From: Burkholderiales bacterium
GTDB taxonomy: Bacteria > Pseudomonadota > Gammaproteobacteria > Burkholderiales > Burkholderiaceae_C
Assembly: GCA_017302655.1 (NCBI GenBank)
Contig: JAFLDE010000001.1
Span: 1 to 64,000 of the forward strand
Reading direction: 5' to 3'
DNA length: 64,000 bases
Position numbers and translations under genes: made by a program. The notes under the pieces were generated by a model. It saw nothing but the letters and a program-made list of their open reading frames with translations. It ran no database searches and was not told the DNA's origin. Positions 1 through 7,246 of this stretch are shown in pieces (within the stretch, counting starts at the first letter, position 1; every line of letters starts with the position of its first letter).

Positions 1-1
1 G

Positions 2-442
2 AGCAGCTGGGCGCGGCGGCAGCGGGTGCGCCTGGCCATCCTGCGCGCGCCGGGCATCTACGCCGCCGACCGCGAGGGCCATCCCCGCGAGCGCCTGCTG
101 GCCGGCCGGCCGCTGCTTCGGCCTGAGGACGATGTGTTCACCAATCACATCCATGCCGACGACCTGGCGCAGGCTTGCGTGCGGGCGTTGTGGCACAGCG
201 CCCCCTTGCGTGTCTTCAACGTGGTGGACGACAGCGAGCGCCTCATGGGCGAGCACTTCGACCTCGCGGCCGAGCGCCTGGGCCTTGCGCATGCGCCGCG
301 CTTGTCGCGGGCCGAGCTGACAACGCAGCTCTCGCCCATGCAGCTGAGCTTCATGGGCGAGAGCCGGCGCATCGGCAATGCGCGGGTGAAGCGTGAGCTG
401 GGCCTGTGCCTGCGCTACCCGATGCCCGAGATGGGCTGGTAG
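2..442 (+). CDS. NAD-dependent epimerase/dehydratase (SDR), C-terminal part
   Basis: Only the C-terminal part lies in the window; the frame is open from base 2 with no stop upstream. The protein reads LRAPGIYA, then NHIHADDLAQAC, then VFNVVDD. This succession (post-catalytic strand, the 'D-hydrophobic-A' region and the FNV strand) is typical of extended short-chain dehydrogenases of the YeeZ/UDP-sugar epimerase type. The Rossmann glycine motif and YxxxK site would be outside the window, so substrate and cofactor cannot be named. It is convergent with the next gene, 16 bp apart. Confidence 0.75.
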   Translation, partial: SSWARRQRVRLAILRAPGIYAADREGHPRERLLAGRPLLRPEDDVFTNHIHADDLAQACVRALWHSAPLRVFNVVDDSERLMGEHFDLAAERLGLAHAPRLSRAELTTQLSPMQLSFMGESRRIGNARVKRELGLCLRYPMPEMGW

Positions 443-458
443 GAGCGCGCAGCGCCCG

Positions 459-947
459 TCAACGCCCTTCGGCCACGCGCCGGTTGTAGCGGCGGAAGGC
501 GCTGTCCATGGCGCGCAGCAGGCGGTCGAAGGCGAGCGAGAAGTCCTCGGGCACGACGAGGAACATCTCGGCGGCGAACACCGGGTCGCCGTCTTCGTCG
601 AGGTAGCACTTGATGACCTTCACGTCGGTGCTGGCGGCGTTGCAGCCTTCGAGGTGACGCACGCGGGCTTCGGCGCCCTTGTCGTCCACCGCGAAGGCCA
701 TGGTGAGACGGAAGTACAGCGGGTCGCGCTCGTCCAGGTGGATGACGAAGATGCGGCCCTGGTTGCGGAAGCGCACATTGCCCTGGTCAGTGATCTCGGG
801 CTTCAGCGACTCGGCCGCCAGGTGGCGGCTGACCAAACTCTGCAATTGGCGCTGCGTGTAGTCCTGGGCCGAGGCACCGAGGCAAAGGCAGGTCAGCAGG
901 CCGGCCATCCAGGCACGCAGCAAAGAAGTCATGCGCAGGGCTTGCAT
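459..947 (-). CDS. Small exported YbjN-like protein
   Basis: A 162-residue protein with a signal peptide ending near ASAQ (about residue 28). The mature part of about 134 residues has an alternating strand pattern and a C-terminal helix rich in Arg (AFRRYNRR). It resembles the YbjN/type III chaperone-like fold, an assignment by overall look only. The start ATG overlaps the stop of the caspase gene by one base (TGATG), so it is the last gene of a four-gene operon of exported proteins. An alternative start five codons downstream (MTSLLRAW) would give a shorter n-region. Function unknown; as a partner of the caspase it could be a chaperone, inhibitor or substrate (inference). Confidence 0.65.
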   Translation of the reverse strand: MQALRMTSLLRAWMAGLLTCLCLGASAQDYTQRQLQSLVSRHLAAESLKPEITDQGNVRFRNQGRIFVIHLDERDPLYFRLTMAFAVDDKGAEARVRHLEGCNAASTDVKVIKCYLDEDGDPVFAAEMFLVVPEDFSLAFDRLLRAMDSAFRRYNRRVAEGR

Positions 948-2008
948 CAGTAGTCCGTGGGGCCTTGGGTCGGGTCGGGCATGGCGATGTTGGCGCCGGA
1001 CAGGCGCGCCAGGCGCAGGCGGGCGTGCAGCGCGTAGCGGCTCTTGGGGTGTTCGCGAAGAAAGGCTTCCAGCGCGCCCTTGTCGCCCGCGCTGGCGGCG
1101 CGATCCCAGGCGTCGAACTCGCGCTGCGGGGCGTAGTTCTGAGCCACCGTCAGGGGCAGGGCAGGCTCGGCCGTGGGGGCCTCGGTGACGGCCGCGGCTG
1201 CCACCAGCTTGCCTGGGTAGAAGTAGAACTCGTTGGAGGACTCGTCGATGAGCGCGGGGCGCTGCGCGTGGTTGATGCGCTGTGCGGCCGCTTCGACGCT
1301 GCCGCGCACGCGCTTGAGCATCTCCGAGGCCGACAGGCCCACGGTGCGCATCTGCTTGATCAGCTCGCGCGTGAAGACGCCGTTGGCCACGGGGTCGTTG
1401 TCGCTGAGGCGATCCAGCGCCTGCTGGCCCTTGGAGGCCGACATGATGACCAGGGTGCCTTTGGGCGGCTCGATGCGCGACAGCGTGGTGCCTGGTGCCA
1501 GCGAGCGGCCCTGCTTGGCTTGGCGGAAAGGGTCGTCGCGGCAGGCGTCGACGATGACCAGCGAGAAGCGGGCACGCTGACCGAGGTCGTCCACCAATTG
1601 TTCCAGCGAGAGCGCGTCGCGCTGGATGGCGCGCTCGCTGCTGACGTCGATGTCGACGGGCAGCAGGAACGGCCCGCTCTGCGGCGGCTGCGAGCCATGG
1701 CCGGAGAAGTAGAAGGCGACCTCATCACCGCGCTGGATGCGGCGCAGGAAAGCGTCCACCGCCTCGTTCATGCCGCGCCGCGAGCCGTCGAGCACGCGGG
1801 TGACCTGGAAGCCTGCGGCTTCCAACTCCTTGGCCACGCTGCGTGCGTCATTGCGCGCATTGGCCAGCGGGGCCACATGCTGGTAGCTGTCGTTGCCGAT
1901 GACCAGCGCGCGGCGCGCGGCCAGCACCTGCGCCGCGCCGAACAGAGTGGCACCCAGCAAGACGAGCTTCAGCGCCCGATCCAGCCGCCGTAGCCCCGTG
2001 CTTCGCAT
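947..2008 (-). CDS. Exported caspase-family (C14) protease
   Basis: A 353-residue protein. Residues 1-30 form a signal peptide (LVLLGATLFGAAQVLA), so the enzyme should act outside the cytoplasm. Residues 32 to about 235 are a caspase/p20 domain: it opens with RRALVIGNDSY, has the His motif YFSGHG (His104) and the Cys motif IVDACRDDPF (Cys156), and carries a typical LLPVDI segment. The C-terminal 90 residues contain a short TPR-like helical stretch (DAWDRAASAGDKGALEAFL). Family members cleave after basic or acidic residues; specificity is not predictable here. The start ATG follows the stop of the upstream gene by two bases, and the stop overlaps the next start. Both catalytic residues are present, so it is probably active. 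Confidence 0.88.
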   Translation of the reverse strand: MRSTGLRRLDRALKLVLLGATLFGAAQVLAARRALVIGNDSYQHVAPLANARNDARSVAKELEAAGFQVTRVLDGSRRGMNEAVDAFLRRIQRGDEVAFYFSGHGSQPPQSGPFLLPVDIDVSSERAIQRDALSLEQLVDDLGQRARFSLVIVDACRDDPFRQAKQGRSLAPGTTLSRIEPPKGTLVIMSASKGQQALDRLSDNDPVANGVFTRELIKQMRTVGLSASEMLKRVRGSVEAAAQRINHAQRPALIDESSNEFYFYPGKLVAAAAVTEAPTAEPALPLTVAQNYAPQREFDAWDRAASAGDKGALEAFLREHPKSRYALHARLRLARLSGANIAMPDPTQGPTDY

Positions 2009-2010
2009 GG

Positions 2011-2670
2011 TCAGAAGCGCGGCTTGGGCGCGTCCTCGGGACGGCGCGGCTCGCACTGCATGTCGATGAGGCCGAGCAACTCGCCGTTCGGGCCCACGAT
2101 GTCGCCTTCCAGCACGCCGGTCTGGCGGTCGATGGAGAAGCGCGTGGCCTGCATCTTCTGGAAGGGCGGGTAGAAGCCGAACAGGCCGCCTTCGCGCCCC
2201 CAGGTGTGGAAGGCCGCGCCCGCCTGCATGGGCAGGAAGGTGGCCGTGTAGTGCGTGTTGGTGGCCTGGTAACCGAATTTCTGGCCGGTGGGCAGCACGT
2301 TGGAGCGCTGCACCAGCATGCTCATGTTGTTGTCGCGCAGCGCCAGTTCGAGTTGGGCGTCGCCACGCTTGCGTGCGCTGCGCACCGCCTTGGCACGTGC
2401 CTGGCTGTTCTCGTCGCCCTCGATGCGGTTCTTGTCGGATGAAGAGGCGTCGCCGCCGACCGAGCGCGTGTCGGCGGTGCCGCCCGTGCCGCCCGAGCCG
2501 CCACGTGGCACCACGGCAGTTTGCTCTGGCGAGCTGGCTGCCGGACCGGCGGCCACCGTGCCTTCGCAGTGCAGGTACAGGTGGTACATCTGCGCCTGCG
2601 CCGGCACGCTGGTCAGTGCGGAAATCGCAGCGGTCAGCGCTGCGAAGCAAAGCCCGCCTGCGCGTTTCAC
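2011..2670 (-). CDS. Exported protein of unknown family
   Basis: A 219-residue protein if started at the GTG one base after the stop of the CsgG-like gene. That start gives a clean signal peptide (KRAGGLCFAALTAAI...PAQA, cleavage near residue 25), whereas the longer open frame upstream overlaps the neighbour and is Arg-rich nonsense. The mature protein has a Gly/Ser/Thr linker, a charged segment and a C-terminal domain with THYTATFLP, GLFGFYPPFQKM and a final Cys (DMQCEPRR) that could pair with the Cys near the N-terminus (YLHCEG). I do not recognise the family. Its position between a CsgG-like lipoprotein and a caspase suggests a shared envelope function. Confidence 0.7.
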   Translation of the reverse strand: MKRAGGLCFAALTAAISALTSVPAQAQMYHLYLHCEGTVAAGPAASSPEQTAVVPRGGSGGTGGTADTRSVGGDASSSDKNRIEGDENSQARAKAVRSARKRGDAQLELALRDNNMSMLVQRSNVLPTGQKFGYQATNTHYTATFLPMQAGAAFHTWGREGGLFGFYPPFQKMQATRFSIDRQTGVLEGDIVGPNGELLGLIDMQCEPRRPEDAPKPRF

Positions 2671-2671
2671 G

Positions 2672-3616
2672 TCAGTTTCCGGTGCCCGTCTTCGACGCCG
2701 GCGGGTTGGTGGCGGCAGGCTTCTTGGGAGCCGGCTTCTTTGGCGCTGGAGCCGACTTGGCCGCCGGCGCTGCCGGGGCCGCAACAGGAGCCGGCTTGCT
2801 CGCCTCTTGGCTGGCTGGGGTCTGGCCACCGGAAACGCCCAGTCGGCCCCCTGTGCCCAAGCCGCCCTTCACGGTCTGCGCCTTGTAGTTGCGCAGCGCC
2901 TTCACCATCTGGTTGAAGGAGTCGGCGAACGCGGACACGATCACGCGGCCTTGCGGGGTCTTGGAATAGCCGCCGGCACCACCGGCCAAGCCGCCAGTGA
3001 AGGCCGAGCCGAACAGGCCGAAGTCGTAGTTCTTGCCGGTGCCTTCGGCAGCAGAGATCTGCACGCCGGAGCGGATGTCCACCAGCAGCAGGGTGGTGGA
3101 AGCCTCGTTGACGCCGACGCTGCCGGCGAGCGCACCGACCACGCCCAGTGCGCCGGGCAACAGGCTGGCCGCGCTGCCGCCGCCAGTCTTGCCCGAGAAC
3201 TGGATGGTGGGCTTCATCAGGTAGTCGGCCGCCACCATCTGCCCGCCGCCGTAGTTGCTGCCTGCGCGGCCTTCTTCGCCGCGCATCAGCTGACGCTCGC
3301 GCATCATGTCGTTCATGCCGCTGCCGCGCTCCACGATGACGAAGCAGTTGCTCTGCTGGATCATCAGGCGCAGCACCGGAACCGTGGAGCCGAGCTGGTA
3401 GCCGCGCAGCGCCGCGTACCAGGTGGCGTTGGTGTCTTCCTCGATGGCCAGGGTGCCGAGCGACTCGTCGCACTTCTCGAGGGCCTTGTTCTGGTTCTCG
3501 GCCGTGGCGCCACCGGCCGCACCGCCGGTGGAGGCGGTTCCGCCGCCCACCTGGGGCGTGGTGGCCAGGCAGCCCTGCAGCAGCACCAGCACCGCCGCGG
3601 CGGCCAGTTTCAGCAT
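2672..3616 (-). CDS. CsgG/HfaB-family lipoprotein
   Basis: Starting at MLKL the protein has 314 residues, with a lipoprotein signal and lipobox LLQGC (Cys16); residue +2 is Leu, so outer-membrane sorting is expected. The following domain (KCDESLGTLAIEED..., LRLMIQQSNCFVIVERG, VAADYLMKPTIQFSG, TTLLLVDIRSGVQISAAEG, FADSFNQMVKAL) matches the CsgG/HfaB fold. In curli that fold forms a secretion channel; in other lineages it forms lipoproteins of unknown role. The tail is rich in Pro, Ala and Lys. A stronger AGGAGG lies directly before an in-frame ATG at 3679, and six bases before a TTG at 3673, so an N-terminally longer form is possible. First gene of the operon. Confidence 0.8.
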   Translation of the reverse strand: MLKLAAAAVLVLLQGCLATTPQVGGGTASTGGAAGGATAENQNKALEKCDESLGTLAIEEDTNATWYAALRGYQLGSTVPVLRLMIQQSNCFVIVERGSGMNDMMRERQLMRGEEGRAGSNYGGGQMVAADYLMKPTIQFSGKTGGGSAASLLPGALGVVGALAGSVGVNEASTTLLLVDIRSGVQISAAEGTGKNYDFGLFGSAFTGGLAGGAGGYSKTPQGRVIVSAFADSFNQMVKALRNYKAQTVKGGLGTGGRLGVSGGQTPASQEASKPAPVAAPAAPAAKSAPAPKKPAPKKPAATNPPASKTGTGN

Positions 3617-3815
3617 CGGGGCACCGGCATTGGCCGGCCGGCTCGACGTCGCTTGTTCAAGATCGTGGCTCAAGGTCATCCTCCTGTTGGGAACTCGGCA
3701 CCGTGCCGCCGTTGCTGCGGGGACTGTAAGGCAAGCCCATGACATCGGATGCCTCAGCCTTGGGGGTGTCCCCTGCACTAGCCTTGTGCGTCAGTCGGCC
3801 GTGAAGCAGCAGGCG

Positions 3816-4043
3816 CTACTTCTTCTTCAGGACGTGGACGAACTCCACGTTGTTGTGGGTCTGCTCCAGCAACTCATGGCCGGTTTGCTTCGCGAAGGCC
3901 TGGAAGTCGCGCAGCGAGCCAGGGTCGGTGGCAATGACGCGGAGCACCTGCCCGCTGGCGAGGTCGCCGAGCAGCTTCTTGGTCTTGAGGATGGGCATCG
4001 GGCAGTTCAGTCCGCGCACATCCAGTTCTTGGTCGATGTTCAT
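3816..4043 (-). CDS. TusA/SirA-like sulfurtransferase
   Basis: A 75-residue protein of the TusA (SirA/YeeD) family. The sulfur-carrying cysteine is in the CPxP motif GLNCPMPIL (Cys14), followed by the family's helix and the GQVLRVIATDPGS strand. Such proteins carry persulfide sulfur for tRNA thiolation, molybdenum cofactor or sulfur oxidation. The chosen ATG overlaps the Nudix stop as ATGA; a second ATG three codons upstream is also possible. Co-transcription with cysM fits a sulfur-handling role. Whether it is TusA itself or a paralogue cannot be told from the sequence alone. Confidence 0.85.
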   Translation of the reverse strand: MNIDQELDVRGLNCPMPILKTKKLLGDLASGQVLRVIATDPGSLRDFQAFAKQTGHELLEQTHNNVEFVHVLKKK

Positions 4044-4561
4044 GTCATCCATTGCGGCTCGATACCGCGACTGCGAAGGAAAGTAGCCAGCGCCTGGCCA
4101 GTCCCTTGGGGCCAGCAGCGCACTTGTTCGGGGGGCAGCAATTTGTACTCGACCAGCTCCGGGCTCAAGCGGATTTCCCCTTGCACCGGCAGGTGATAGG
4201 CAACGATGAGCTGGTTCATTCGCTGGAAGTCCCATACGCCGAGCAGGCTGGGCCTGCCGACGGGCTCCAGGGCTGTCTCTTCCAGCACCTCGCGGCAGAT
4301 GCCATCTTCTGGTGTCTCGCCGGCCTCCATGAAGCCGGTAATGAGCCCGAAGAAGCGCCCCGGCCAGGCGGCATTGCGCGCCAACAGAAGTTGGCCTTCG
4401 CGATCCACGCACTCCAGCACCGCGGCCAGCACCGGCACCGGGTTGTTCCAGTGCGTGTAGTCGCAGGCAGTGCAACGCAGGCGCTCCTTGGGGCCACCGT
4501 CTTCCTGCTCGGTGCGCAGTGCCAGGGGCGCCGCACAGCTGGGGCAGAAACGGGGGATCAC
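4040..4561 (-). CDS. Nudix hydrolase with N-terminal zinc ribbon
   Basis: With a GTG start at 4561 the protein has 173 residues. A zinc ribbon (Cys6, Cys9, Cys30, Cys33: FCPSC...CTAC) precedes the Nudix fold, as in NudC-like and ADP-ribose/NADH pyrophosphatase-like enzymes. The Nudix box spans residues 76-98 (GFMEAGETPEDGICREVLEE), with Ala in place of the usual Gly after EE. The acidic metal ligands are intact, so hydrolase activity is likely; the substrate is unknown. The GTG overlaps the stop of the upstream micro-ORF (GTGA) and the stop overlaps the tusA-like start. The start is the only in-frame one that leaves the zinc ribbon whole. Confidence 0.85.
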   Translation of the reverse strand: MIPRFCPSCAAPLALRTEQEDGGPKERLRCTACDYTHWNNPVPVLAAVLECVDREGQLLLARNAAWPGRFFGLITGFMEAGETPEDGICREVLEETALEPVGRPSLLGVWDFQRMNQLIVAYHLPVQGEIRLSPELVEYKLLPPEQVRCWPQGTGQALATFLRSRGIEPQWMT

Positions 4562-4650
4562 GGGGCAGGACGGCCGCAGGGCCGCCCCAAGGCCGGTGCG
4601 CCCCCCTGGGGGGTGGCGACCGTAGGGAGACTGGGGGCCGTGGCCTTCAT
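4558..4650 (-). repeat. G/C palindromic element carrying a 30-codon coupled ORF
   Basis: The stretch between cysM and the Nudix gene consists of G/C palindromes: CACCCCCCAGGGGGGCG and TTGGGGCGGCCC followed by TGCGGCCG. Such elements are familiar between genes in Burkholderiales. Read on the minus strand it also holds an ORF MKATAPSLPTVATP...GRPAP of 30 codons. Its ATG overlaps the cysM stop (ATGA) and its stop overlaps the Nudix GTG (GTGA). The product is low-complexity, so it is probably a translational bridge rather than a working protein (inference). Confidence 0.6.
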
Positions 4651-5570
4651 GCGGGAAACACGCCGGTAGACAGGTAGCGGTCGCCGCGATCACAGACGAC
4701 GAACACGATGGTCGCGTTCTTCGCCGTGCGCGCCAGGGACAGCGCCACACAGCAGGCGCCGGCCGCCGAGATGCCGCAGAACAGGCCTTCCTCCCGCGCC
4801 AGTCGCCGTGCCATGTCCTCGGCATCCTGCTGGCTCACCAGCACCAGTTCGTCGACCCCGCTCGGGTCGTAGATCTTGGGCAGGTAGGCCTCGGGCCACT
4901 TGCGGATCCCAGGAATGCGAGAGCCTTCCTGAGGCTGCGCGCCGACGATGCGCACTGCCGGGTTCTGTGACTTCAAGTACCGCGACACGCCGGTGATGGT
5001 GCCGGTGGTGCCCATGGCGCTCACGAAGTGGGTGATGCGCCCTTCGGTGTCGGCCCAGATCTCGGGGCCGGTGGTCTCGAAGTGGACGCGCGGGTTGTCG
5101 GCGTTCGCGAATTGGTCGAGCACCTTGCCCTTGCCCTGCTGCTGCATCTGGTCGGCCAGGTCGCGGGCGTATTCCATGCCGCCGCTGCGTGGCGTGAGGA
5201 TCAGCTCGGCGCCGAAGGCCTTCATGGTCTGCGCGCGTTCGATGGACAGGTCCTCCGGCATGATCAGCAGCATGCGGTAGCCCTTGATGGCCGCAGCCAT
5301 GGCCAGCGCGATACCGGTGTTGCCGCTGGTGGCTTCGATCAGCGTGTCACCCGGTTGGATCTCGCCGCGCTCCTCGGCGCGTCGGATCATGCTGATGGCC
5401 GGGCGATCCTTCACCGATCCGGCTGGGTTGTTGCCTTCGAGCTTGCCGAGGATCACATTGCCGCGCGCCTCGAAGTCCGCGATCAGGGCCTGAGGCAGGC
5501 GTTGCAGGCGAACCAGCGGCGTGCCCCCGATGCTGTCTTCGAGGGTCTTGTAGCGGGGCGATGCATTCAT
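4647..5570 (-). CDS. cysM: Cysteine synthase B (O-acetylserine/S-sulfocysteine synthase)
   Basis: A 307-residue PLP enzyme making cysteine (or S-sulfocysteine from thiosulfate) from O-acetylserine in the cytoplasm. The PLP lysine is Lys54 in NNPAGSVKDRPA; the substrate/PLP-phosphate loops ATSGNTG and SAMGTTGTITG follow. The RLQRLPQ start region, PRSGGMEYARDLA and the GSRIPGIRKWPE segment are typical of CysM rather than CysK. Its stop is coupled (ATGA) to the micro-ORF leading into the Nudix and TusA-like genes. Divergent from the tRNA-Leu gene. Confidence 0.95.
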   Translation of the reverse strand: MNASPRYKTLEDSIGGTPLVRLQRLPQALIADFEARGNVILGKLEGNNPAGSVKDRPAISMIRRAEERGEIQPGDTLIEATSGNTGIALAMAAAIKGYRMLLIMPEDLSIERAQTMKAFGAELILTPRSGGMEYARDLADQMQQQGKGKVLDQFANADNPRVHFETTGPEIWADTEGRITHFVSAMGTTGTITGVSRYLKSQNPAVRIVGAQPQEGSRIPGIRKWPEAYLPKIYDPSGVDELVLVSQQDAEDMARRLAREEGLFCGISAAGACCVALSLARTAKNATIVFVVCDRGDRYLSTGVFPA

Positions 5571-5654
5571 GGCGGGAGATTGTGCGGTGCGCGCGAAGCC
5601 TGAGCATTCGCATGGCAGAATCGCGCCCCTTCGGAGCAGGCGATGCCTGTCCCA

Positions 5655-5739
5655 GCCCCGGTGACGAAATCGGTAGACGTAGCGGATTCAAAATCCGCCG
5701 CCGCAAGGCGTGCCAGTTCGAGTCTGGCCCGGGGCACCA
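5655..5739 (+). tRNA. tRNA-Leu (anticodon CAA)
   Basis: The sequence folds into a class II tRNA. The acceptor stem GCCCCGG/CCGGGGC has A as discriminator and an encoded CCA end. The anticodon stem GCGGA/TCCGC encloses loop TTCAAAA, giving anticodon CAA (reads UUG). A long variable arm CGCCGCAAGGCG follows, then T-arm GCCAG/CTGGC with TTCGAGT. Class II structure plus the anticodon make leucine certain. It lies between divergent cysM and the rhomboid gene on the same strand. Confidence 0.96.
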
Positions 5740-5794
5740 ATCGTGGCAGCGCCCTACACTCGCCGGCCTTTTTGCCACTCGCGCCGACCCCCCG

Positions 5795-6364
5795 ATGCCC
5801 CCGATGCCACCCGTCACCAAGGCTCTGTTGCTGGCCTGCGTGGGCATGTTCTGCCTGAGCCTGCTGGTGCCGGCGCTGCAACTGTGGTTGGCGCTCTGGC
5901 CGCTGCACAGCGGGGCCTTCATGCCCTGGCAGATGGTCAGCTACGGCTTCCTGCACGGCGACCCGGTGCATCTGTTTTTCAACATGCTGGGCCTGTGGAT
6001 GTTCGGCAGCGAGTTGGAGCGCGTGTGGGGCCCCAGGCGGTATGCACAGCTCTTGCTTGTCAGCGTGCTGGCGGCGGCCGCGGTGCAATTGCTGATCGGC
6101 AGCATGGGTGTGGTGCGGCCGACGGTGGGCGCCTCGGGCGCGCTGTTCGGGCTGCTGCTTTCCTACGGAATGCTGTTTCCGAACCGCGTGATCATGCCGC
6201 TGTTCCCGCCCATCCCGATGAAGGCTAAGGTCTTTGTGGCGGTGTTCGGTGCGTTGGAATTGGTGCTCGGTTTGATGGGCGCTGGCGGCGTGGCCCACTT
6301 CGCCCACCTGGGCGGCATGCTGGGCGCCTACCTGCTGATGCAGTACTGGCGCCGCAGCCGCTGA
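5795..6364 (+). CDS. Rhomboid-family intramembrane serine protease
   Basis: A 189-residue polytopic membrane protein with about six hydrophobic segments, the size of a minimal rhomboid. The family signature is complete: Asn63 in HLFFNMLGLW, the nucleophile Ser114 in GASGALFG and His171 in AHLGGMLGAYL. Rhomboids cut substrate helices within the inner membrane. The start ATG follows a TACACT -10-like box (5755-5760) by 34 bases; a second in-frame ATG three codons later is possible. Convergent with galU, six bases apart. Substrate unknown. Confidence 0.88.
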   Translation: MPPMPPVTKALLLACVGMFCLSLLVPALQLWLALWPLHSGAFMPWQMVSYGFLHGDPVHLFFNMLGLWMFGSELERVWGPRRYAQLLLVSVLAAAAVQLLIGSMGVVRPTVGASGALFGLLLSYGMLFPNRVIMPLFPPIPMKAKVFVAVFGALELVLGLMGAGGVAHFAHLGGMLGAYLLMQYWRRSR

Positions 6365-6370
6365 TTCCAC

Positions 6371-7246
6371 TCAAAGACTGAGGCCCTTGAGGAAGTCGCG
6401 GAAGCCCGGCCCGAGTTGCGGGTGGGCGAGGGCCAACTCCACGTTGGCTTCCAGGAAACCTTCCTTGCTGCCGCAGTCGTAACGTCGGCCCTCGTACCGG
6501 TAAGCGAACACCTTCTCGCGGCGCAGCAAGCCGGCGATGCCGTCGGTGAGCTGGATCTCGCCACCGACGCCGCGCGGCTGGTTGGCGATCTCGCGCAGCA
6601 CGCCGGCCGTCAGGATGTAGCGGCCGGCCACGCCCAGGCGGCTCGGTGCCACCTCGGGCGCGGGCTTTTCGACGATGCGGTTCACGTCCATCAGGCGCTC
6701 ATTGACCTCGGTGCCGGCCACGATGCCGTAGCGCCGCGTGTGCTCGGCGGGCACTTCCTGCACGGCGATGATGCTGGCCTGCCACTCGGCGAATTGCTCG
6801 GTCATCTGCTGCAGGATGGGCTTCTCCCCGACCATCAGGTCGTCGGCCAGCAGCACGGCAAAGGGATCGGTGCCGATCAGTCGCTGCGCGCACAGCACCG
6901 CATGGCCCAGGCCCAGGGCCTGCGCCTGCCGCACGTAGATGCACTCCATGTCGTCGGGCTTGACCGAGCGCACCACCTCCAGCAATTCGCGCTTGTTGGC
7001 CTGCTCCAGCGCCACCTCGAGTTCGTAGGTCATGTCGAAGTGGTCTTCGATCGGGCGCTTGTGGCGACCGGTGACGAAGATCATTTCGCGCACGCCCGCC
7101 GCATAGGCTTCCTCCACCGCGTACTGGATCAGCGGCTTGTCCACCACCGGCAGCATTTCCTTGGGCTGCGCCTTGGTGGCAGGCAGGAAGCGGGTGCCCA
7201 GACCGGCCACCGGAAAGACGGCCTTGGTGACTTGCTGAACGGTCAT
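6371..7246 (-). CDS. galU: UTP-glucose-1-phosphate uridylyltransferase
   Basis: A 291-residue nucleotidyltransferase making UDP-glucose from UTP and glucose-1-phosphate for envelope polysaccharides. The N-terminal signature [17 protein letters not shown] is the nucleotide loop of GalU, and [14 protein letters not shown] and GRYIL follow in order. Length and motifs are those of bacterial GalU. The ATG overlaps the valS stop by four bases (ATGA), so it is translated behind valS on the minus strand. Confidence 0.96.
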   Translation of the reverse strand: MTVQQVTKAVFPVAGLGTRFLPATKAQPKEMLPVVDKPLIQYAVEEAYAAGVREMIFVTGRHKRPIEDHFDMTYELEVALEQANKRELLEVVRSVKPDDMECIYVRQAQALGLGHAVLCAQRLIGTDPFAVLLADDLMVGEKPILQQMTEQFAEWQASIIAVQEVPAEHTRRYGIVAGTEVNERLMDVNRIVEKPAPEVAPSRLGVAGRYILTAGVLREIANQPRGVGGEIQLTDGIAGLLRREKVFAYRYEGRRYDCGSKEGFLEANVELALAHPQLGPGFRDFLKGLSL

